Shown: positions 42,101 to 51,100 of the stretch, in pieces
How the letters are laid out: each line of letters begins with the position of its first letter
Numbering within the stretch: position 1 is the stretch's first letter
NCBI GenBank assembly: GCA_023261545.1
Contig: JAHFOS010000008.1
Span: 1-53,776, forward strand
Direction of reading: 5' to 3'
Source: a bacterium
Lineage (GTDB): Bacteria; Planctomycetota; JADGBV01
Length of the DNA stretch: 53,776 nucleotides
Position numbers and translations under genes: made by a program
The notes under the pieces: generated by a model
Databases searched by the model: none
Told to the model about the DNA's origin: nothing
What the model saw: the letters and a program-made list of their open reading frames with translations, nothing else

Positions 42101-45100
42101 CCCTATCGTTCGCCGCCACCCCGCCCGTCCTGTCGAAGTAGATATAGCGCAGAATACTCTCGTCCTTGCGGCGGTGCTCGAACAAGCGGAAGAGGCTGTC
42201 GTAAGTGAAGGTCTCGAAAACCGTGATCGTGGCCGTGCCGTTCTTCACTTGCTCCAGGGTCAGGCTGGAGTTGTAGAAATAGTTGATGCGCGTCACGCGG
42301 TCCATGCGGTCGCTCAGGTATTCGGTGGCCTGCCCAGCGCGGAAGGTTATTCTCTTGCGGTTGGGCCTGTCCACGAACTCCTCGGTGGTCCTGTCCGCCG
42401 AGCCTACCACATCCGTTTTCTCGGTGTCCGCTTTTGCCGCTCCGCTTTCATCAACGACTTTCTTGAGGGCGTAACCACCGGCATCCTTCTTGGCGCCGTC
42501 CGGTCCTATAGCGGAAGGCGCGTGCGCAGTTTCCGAGTTCTGGGCACCTACCGCAAGCTCGGGGCTCTTGGTCGTCCTGACGCGATTCGAGAGGTTGTGC
42601 TCGCGCTCCACGGCCCCTTCCAGCGGCGAACCCGAGGTGGCGTCCAACCGCGCCGCATTGCCTCCGAAGGAGGCTTTCCTGACGTTGCTATCTTTATCGA
42701 AGATGCGCTTGACATGGTGGCCGGCAAGACTGCTACGCTCGTTGCGGCCTGCGCCATCGCTCTCCTCGGTGAAGCTGTCGCCCACGAAGTCCGTTGCGGA
42801 ACTGATGCCGGTCTTGTTGTTCACGTTGCTGAAGCTGGGCACGCCCTGGATACCGTCCTGGGTTTCCTTTAGATAGCCGTTCTCGTAGGTGTAGCCTTCA
42901 CTCACCACCAAGGCGCCGACGCCATCGCGGTTTTCAGTGGTGACATGCTGACCCTTGTTGTTCCAGGCCTTCTGTGAATTTCCGCCTGACACGGTGAAAG
43001 TTTCGACGGCTGCCCTACCCTGCCAGTCGCGTGCATAGGTCTTCTCCGACTGGGCATTCCCGGAAATCTGGATGCCTGCTTCGGTGCCGTAGGCGTAAGA
43101 TTCCTGGATTGTCTCGCTGTTGGCGTTATAGGCCGTCACCATGGCAAAGGTGGGCAACGTCAGATTATTGTCGGGGTTGAAGTCGTCGTTACGGATCGTC
43201 GTCGTGACACGGCCCGCCCCATCATAGAGGAAGTGAGTATAAACATTCTTGGCGCTGCGTTCGCTCTTCCTTCTTTCCTTTCCGGCCTCGTAGATCGTCT
43301 GCGTAAAGCCGTTGTCTCCCTGCACGGGGTTGGTGGAGGTGAGCAAGCGGGTCACTTCGTCGTAAGCGTTTGTCGTGACAGAATCGACATACTGATAAAT
43401 CGGCGTCGTGGTGGTGGCCGTTGCGACGGGATTGCGGTGGGTGGTTGTAACTGTCAAATTCCGCTGATCGTATTCATTGATCTCTAATTCCCGGCTGCGC
43501 TCATCATTCTCGAATTGCGGTGGCATGCGGACTTCCAACTTTTGCCCCAGCAAATTGTACTTCGTCAGCGTGGTTCCACCTTTGGGTGCGGTGAAGGAGA
43601 TTGCGCGGCCATACCTGTCGCACCCTGTGTAGCTGTGCAGGAAGTTGACATCAAAGGGCGAGATCACAGAGGTATTGAGTGAAGTGCGGCCCTTGTCGAT
43701 GGATTGGGAGGTGCGGTAGGGGTAGCCTTCCAGATCCTTCGAGTTCTGGTGCTCGAAATTCGAGCCGTAATACTCGGTGAAGGTGAGGCTGCCATCCACC
43801 CCGAGCCGGTGGGTCAGTTGCCCGAAGGTGTTGTAGGCCATCTCCACCGTATCGGTGGGCGTGCCGGGGATGTCGCCCTGGGCTTCGGTCTGGGTCTTGA
43901 CCAGGCTTTCCTTGGGCGCGCCGTAGAAATATTGTGTGGTCACGCCCTGGATGGAGAGCGAAGACGTGATCTGGAAGAACTTGCTCGCGTCGTGATAGCT
44001 GGCCGTGCTCACCAGGTCCTCGGTGTTATTGCCCGTCACGCCGCCCGTGGGGTTCGCGCGCGTGTCCGCGGATTGTAGGGTCTGCGTGACGTTCATCGTG
44101 CCACGCTTGTCCCTGCTACCGGGAGCGACGGAGAAGTAGGCCATGGACATGAAGTTGCCCAAGGGATAAGTCTCCTTTTGCAGGCGCAACTCGCCGTTGT
44201 ATTGCCTCGTGATCGTAAGATTCAGGTCGCCCGGGCTCACCTTCACCTGTTCGCACAGCATCTTGCGGCCCGTGCCCGTCTCGAAGGAATATTCGGCGAC
44301 GACCTGATTGGCATCGGTGACCGTGGTTTTATTGCCGGTGCGGGCGAAGCTCTCGGTCAGGAAGTTACCGGACAAGTTTCCATATTTCGCCGTGGCGAGC
44401 GCTGTAGGCCCATCGTAAGCGAAAGTGGCGTAGGGATTGGCCTCGGTGCCCAGCACGACGCCGGTGAGCAAATCGCTGGTGTTGTATTGGTAGGTGACCT
44501 TGGTGAGGACGTTCCCGCTATCCTGCTGGTCGAAGACCTCGACCTTTTCCAGCAGGCCGTTGCCGGTGTAGGCGAAATGATATTCGAGGTCGAGCGCGTC
44601 CTTGAGCTTGTTCAAGCGCGCGCCTGACGCCTGATTCTCCTCGTAGAAGAAGCGATGCGCCCGGTCCATGTCGTCCACGATGCTCGTCAGGCGGTCATCG
44701 GCGCCGTAGTCGTAGCGCAGCTTGTTGCCATAGCGGTCCTCTTGCTGGCGGAGCTTGAGAATGGCTCTCCCCGGCGCCGCCCGGTAAGTCGTGAAGCTGC
44801 CGTCGGTGTGCGTGAAGAAGACGCTTTGCCCGTCGCTGGCGGTCTCGGCCTTGATGGCGTAACCCGGCGGGGGGGCCAGCGCGTTGCCGCTGGGTGTGCC
44901 GAAGTCGTCAACACGCCCGTTGCCCTGGTGGAAGGTGTAAACATTGCCCGAGTTCGTGAAGTACGACTCCCAGCTCGCCACCCAGCCCTGGCCCAGGGCG
45001 GCACCGCCCGGGTGCCCCGAGCGGTAGGTGAAGGCGGCCTGCATGGGCAGGCGCCGGCCAGGAATGCTGAACAGCCCGTTGGTGAACCTGAGCTGGCGGT

Positions 45101-48100
45101 TGTGCAGCAGGACCTCGCTGCTCAGCGTCATCCAGGGCAAGGGCAGGCTGCGGCCCATGGTGGGCGTAACCCCCGTCACGGCTTCGTATTCATCCGTCAC
45201 CGCCGGGATCACCAGTGCCCGGCCTTTGAGGGTCATGAACTCGGCCAATACCGTTTCTCCGGGCTTGATGACGATTTTCTGCGTCCCGGCATCGTAGCGC
45301 GAACCATTGGGCAGGATCTCGACCAGGTTCAGCGTTGGCGTCGAAAAATGTCTTCCCTTGCCATCGAAGTGCGCCACGTTGCCCGAGGCCGCTATTTCGA
45401 TGACCGCCGCCACGTTGCCGCTGGGCGCACCGAGCTGCGTCGTTGTGCCCGACTCGTTCAGAATCGTGAGCTTGAAGTTTATCGGTCCTGGGCGCGCCGC
45501 GTCAACGTAGGCATCCAGATTAAAGGGCGCCGGCGTTCCGGGCTGGGCGCTCGTCATCAGCAGGTGCGTCTTATTGCCGCTCTGGGTAAAGGCCACGCCT
45601 TCCACATAGAGCTGGAGCTTCTGCGCCCGGTACGCCAGCTCCACGCTGCCGCCGGGGTTCTGCACGAAGGCCTCGGAGCCGAACGGCGTTTCCGGCGGCT
45701 TGATGGAGCCTTCCCGCGGGGTGTTGTCCACCACGAACACGGGTCGTTCGAAGCGACCAAACTTCGGCTTGCGGCGCGTGAGGGTGATTGAAGAGGGCTG
45801 CGCTCCCGAGGCCGTGACCTTGCCGCGATCATTTGTAAATTCCCCGAACAGGCGCGTGGTGTGCAAGTCCTGCTTCTCGATGGTTTCCAGGGTCGAGAAG
45901 GTGCTGGAGATAAAGAAGTCGTTCAGGGTATCGCGCCGCAGGTCGGAGTCCCCTATTTCAATAACCTGCTCCCGCCGGCTGCGGGTGCCCGTGGCATTGA
46001 TGACCGTCACGGCCAGGCGATTGGTGCCGAACTCCAGGGGCACTTTCTCCATGGTCGCGCGCCACGAGCCCGTTTCCGAGGTAAAAATCACGGCGGTGAC
46101 GAGGTCTTCCCGGCCATTCACCAGCACGCGCACAGGGAAGTCCTTGGGGTTCTCGGCCAGGCTGGAGAGCGGGTCCAGGATCAGGAGGTTGCCGGACAAC
46201 GTGCTGGCCTCGGCGGGGTTCGCTGGATTCACCACCAGCAATTGCCGCTCGTCAATGACGACCTCCGCCGTAGCCTCAGATACCGGCACGAAGCCGAAAT
46301 GCGCGTCGTCGAGCTTGAGGCCTCCACGACTCTGCCCCACGGCGATGCCCTCCACCGTGACGCCGTAGGTGTGGCAGTAGCGCATATTGTAATAGTAATA
46401 TCCAAGTTCATGGTTGTTGGGGTCGTTGGTGTTTTTGAGCGGCGTGGCCGGCGGCGCCCCGATGATGGCCGGGAAGTTGGCCGTCACCGTGAAGGGCACA
46501 ATCGTCGCGCCGCCGGTACTGCCCGGAGGAACGGGCAGCGGCGCCGTGATGGTAAGGCCCGTTCCCGACGTCTCGGAGCCCTCGGTATCGTGCTCAGGCG
46601 GCAGGTCACCCTGGCTGATGCGCAGCGTCATGTTCCCGCTGCCGGGCACCTGGAGCGAGAGGCCGCCCGGGAACAACGTGCAGGTGCGCCGCGTGAGTTC
46701 ATCCGGCGTGAGGCCGGTCCCGCCGCCAGGGCCTGTAAGGCCGCCATCCCCTCCGCCACTCCCGTCCCAGCCGCCACCGCCACTGTCACCGCCTCCTCCG
46801 CTGCTGCTGCTACCGCCGCCCGCCACGCTTTTCAGCACGTTGCCGCTGGAAACCTCGCGAATCGTGTCGCCGTCCTGACCCGCGCCCTCATTCAGCAGGA
46901 TGTTGATGTGGTTCGAAATCACCGGCGCGGCGGCGGGGATCTTGAAGCGGTCCACGGCGGTATTGAAAATCACCCCGTTCACCAGCGGCAGCGCCGCCGC
47001 GTTGTGGGTGGCCCGGACGTTGTACTTGCCTGAACGGTAGGTGGTGATGGTCTCGACGGTGCTCCCGTGATCAATGGTGCGCGACGAGGACTCCTCGTAT
47101 TTGAATTCGAGGTCCGCCGGGGTCACCGGCGTGCTGCGGAAAATCTTGTACCCCGAGTCGTGGAGCTGCTCGATGGCCCCGCCCTCGTAGGTGGGGATCG
47201 TCCCACGCAAAGTCAGCGCCACGGGACCGGAGGCCGTCATATTGGGGCGTTCGCCGTAGGCGAGGCTCTGGAAGGCACCCAGGTCTCCCTTTGAAAAGAG
47301 GGGCTGTTCGCTTTGAGGTGAACGAACCTCGAATAGTTGGACCCTGTTTCCCGGAAGAAAGTCAAGACCGTTGTCGTCCTTCAGCGGCCCGTAGTTCTTG
47401 GCGTTGCCGGAAATGGAGAGTTCCTCCCCCGTGAAGCCGTAATCGAAGATATCGAGCTGGCCCAGTTCCAAATTCACGTGGTAGAGCTCGCCCAGCCGCA
47501 CGGGGTTGACGTCATAGTTTATCGAATCTCCCATCCAACCGTTTTTGACAATCCCATAAGAATGCTTGAGCGCCTCCTCCACCGCCCTGGCCGCATCGTT
47601 TCCCGACTTCAGGGAGTTCCCCGGCGTGTCGCCCCGTGTGATGCTGTGTTGCACGTCCACCTTGACTTTGGAGCCGTGGAAGAAGTCGAAGACCCGTACC
47701 TCGGTGTCGGAGCGACCGAAGTCGTCCGAAGCCGACACGCGCAGGTTATGGACGCCGTAAACGAGCTGGTCCAGGGTGAGGAAGCGCGTGGCGTCCTTCC
47801 CGGCCCAGCGCTCACGGATATTGATGCGCGCATTGTCCTTGATCACGAAGCTCAGTTCCTTGTCGGAAAGCTGCGTAATCTCCAGCACGCTCTTGTCCAC
47901 CGGCGCATTGTCCAGGCGCAGCTCGAAGGTTTTGAGCTTGATTTTGCGATTGTCCGTCACGTGGCCGCCGATGACGTAGTTGCCGTGGCTGAGAACCGGT
48001 GCGCTCGCGGGAAGGCCGTCGGACCGCAGGCCTGTGACGACGCTCAAGCCATGGTACAGGCTGTTGTAGCCCAGGATGCGCTCGACCTTGCCATCGCTGC

Positions 48101-51100
48101 GCTGGAAGTCAAAGGTCACGACCGGAGGCGTCACGTCCACGTCCACCGTAAAGTCCAGGCTCAGGAACGTTCCGTCCAGGAGGTCCGCCAGGATGCGCAG
48201 GTTATTGAGGCCCGAGAGCAGCGCCAGGTTCTTGGCCCGGAAAATCAGCACGTCCTTGGCGCTGTTGGTGCTGGCTGTGTAGAGCCCCGACTTCTCCAGG
48301 GAGGCCGTCTCCTCCGCGCCGGTGGAAAGATGCTGCAAACGCACCCGCGTGGTGTCGTGGGGCACGGTGCCCATGAAGTCGGCGATGTTGCTGCCCACGG
48401 CGGCCACGCCTGAACCATCGGGAGCGGGGTCAATCAGCACGATGGGGCGGTTGCCCGAGGAGGCGTAGCCCAAGGAGGAGGCGTTGAGGTCCGGGTCGGC
48501 CCCGGCGTTGAAGGAGGTATTGAAGATATCCGGATCCTTGTCCAGGCGATTGGGGATATGGTCTCCGTCGCGATCCGGCGAGGGGTTCAGGATGGCCGCG
48601 AAGCTCGAATCGAGCACTCCGTCGCCATTGGCATCCAAGTCCCGGTCGGTGATGACGCCGTCGCCATCCAGGTCCACCACGGTGGATGAAATCAGCTTCA
48701 ACTGATCTTCGTCGGCTTCGATGATGAAAATGGGCAGGTGCTTCTGGGGCTGCCCGGCGAGGTAGAAAACGGCCTTACCCGTGAGGGGCGGGGAGACCAG
48801 CACGCTGATGCGGTCCACGTTGCCGCCCGCCGTCACCCGAGCGCCCAGCACCTTCTCCACCACGGGGAGGTCGAGGGCAAAGGCGCCTTCCGGCTCGCTG
48901 GCCAGACGCACGCTGCTTAAGCTCGCGAAGTTCCGCCCTTCCAGCGTGACCCGCTCGGCCTTCCCCTTGGCCAGGAGCGCTGGCGCGACGCTGATGAGGT
49001 GCGGCTGGTTCTGAAGCGTGGCGTCCAGCACGCGGTAACGCACCAGGCGCTCCACGGCGTTGCCAGCGATGCCGATTTCCGGCAGGCGCACCTTGACCTC
49101 GGGCTGGGTGCGCAGCAAGGTCAGCGAGTTGCCGGATTTGAGCGCCCCGCCGCCAGCGAAAATATCGAAGCTGGAAGTGACCTCGCTGAACCCGCCATTG
49201 CCCGAGCCCGTGAAGACCTGCACATTGCCCGTATCCACTCCGGGGGAGAGGTCGAAGAAGCTGAAAGAGTAGGCGTTGAGTGTCCGCGCGTTGCCCGAGA
49301 AGAACAGCGGCTCGTCCGCCGGGGGTATCACCGCCGTCAGCACCGGCTGCTCGTTGTTCACATAGTGGATCGCGCTTGCCACCAGGGTGAGCGTGCGGTC
49401 CACCGGTTGCTGGATGCGAACCTTGAAATCCAGGGTCAGCAGATTGTAACCGGGGTGTAGCCCGGCGGTGACATCGAGCCCGGAGAGCAGCGCGCGGTTC
49501 GGGTTCGCCGCATAAACCAGGGTGTAGGACGAGGGCGCCAGTGCCACGCCGTTCAGCAGCACCTGCTCCACCTTGGGACCTGCTGGCTCATCCACCGCGC
49601 CGTTCACCGTGGCCGAAAGCAGCACGTTGCCGCCCGGAGTCACTTCGACAGAGGCCGAGGCGAAGAGGTCGGCGTTGAAGAACGTGAACCCGCGCGTGAC
49701 CTCGCTGGTATTCCCCGCCAGGTCCTCGGCGACGAGGCGCAGCATGACGTTGCCCTGGGCCGGCACCCCGGAGAGCGGCAGCCAGAAGGAGCCGTTCTGG
49801 ACGGTGGCCTCCGTGCCGTCCACCTCGTGCTCCACGTCGTTCAGGAAAACGCGCATGCTGCGCACGCCGCTCGCCTCGGTGTAGGTTCCCGACAGCACCA
49901 CCCGGCCCGTGAGTACGCCGCCCGCCTTGGGGGTTTCCAAGCTCAAGGCAGGCCCAGACGTGTCGAACACCAAGCCGGTGGCGTTGCCTCCGGCGGTGGC
50001 GATTTCCAAGGCCAGGCCTGAAGTCTCCCCGTCCAGGTCGCCTGCCTCGATCTCCACGGTGTTGAAGCCCTCGAAGAGCGAGGTGCTGGGCGTGAACGAG
50101 CCAGCAAGGTCGAGCTCCACCCGCCGGTCGGTGGCGTTCCAGACGAAGGGCGGGGTCACGTCCTCCTCGTGTTCCGGATCCACCGTGCCCGCAGCCGAGT
50201 AGAGCGCGGAGCGGCCCGCACCGCTTCCCGAGGCCAGGAGCTTCACCGTCGTCAGGGTGCGGTCATGGGCTTGGATGCCCGAAAAATAGAGTGGCCGGGC
50301 CGCTTCGGAAGCGCCAATGAGCAGCGTCGAGCCATCCGCCGTGTTGCGGATCCAGGGCGCGATGGCGGGGTTCAAAGCTGCCACCCGTTGGGCGAGGCTG
50401 GGCAGCAGCGGGCCGCCCGGAGTTTCGCTCAGGCTCAGGCGCGCGGCGGAGAATTCCGGCGAGGCGTTCACCGGACGGGCCGCCACCGACAAGGTGTTGA
50501 CGTTGCCGAGGGGTACGAGGCCGGTGCCACTCTCCCTGGAGCCGATGTTGGGATGGGGCAGGGTTTCGCTCGGATGCGGCAGGGCGTCGTCGTAGGGCTC
50601 CAGGCTCAAGGTGTACTCGCCGGACACGTTCTCCACGTTGGCGATGGGCACGGCGAAAGCGCCCTTGGTGGGGTGGTAGAAGAAGAATCCGGCGGCGGCG
50701 TTGCTCACGGAAGGATCCAGCAGGTCACTGGCCGCCGTGCTTTGCAGTCCGTCCCGCTGGAAGGGCTGGAGGTGGGTGAAGCTCTGGGCGTTGCCCGAGA
50801 GCTTGAAGAGCCTTGGAACGGCGGATGCGCCCAATTGCACAATGAATTTAATGGGGTTGGCGAGGGGTCCCGGCGGATTCTGCCCAGGCTCGTTGCGCCA
50901 GAGAACCCAGCCTTGAAGGTCATCGGGCTGATGGTCGAGGAGCAGGTTCACGCTGCGATCCCCGGTTTCGGCATCGGCGAGCGGTGCGGCGCCGGGTATG
51001 ATGAGCACGGAGTGCGTGTCATAGGTCGAAACCACGGCCTCAAGCGGCGAAGATCGGATGAGGCGGCCATCATCGCCGGTGCGCTCGGCGTAAACCTTGA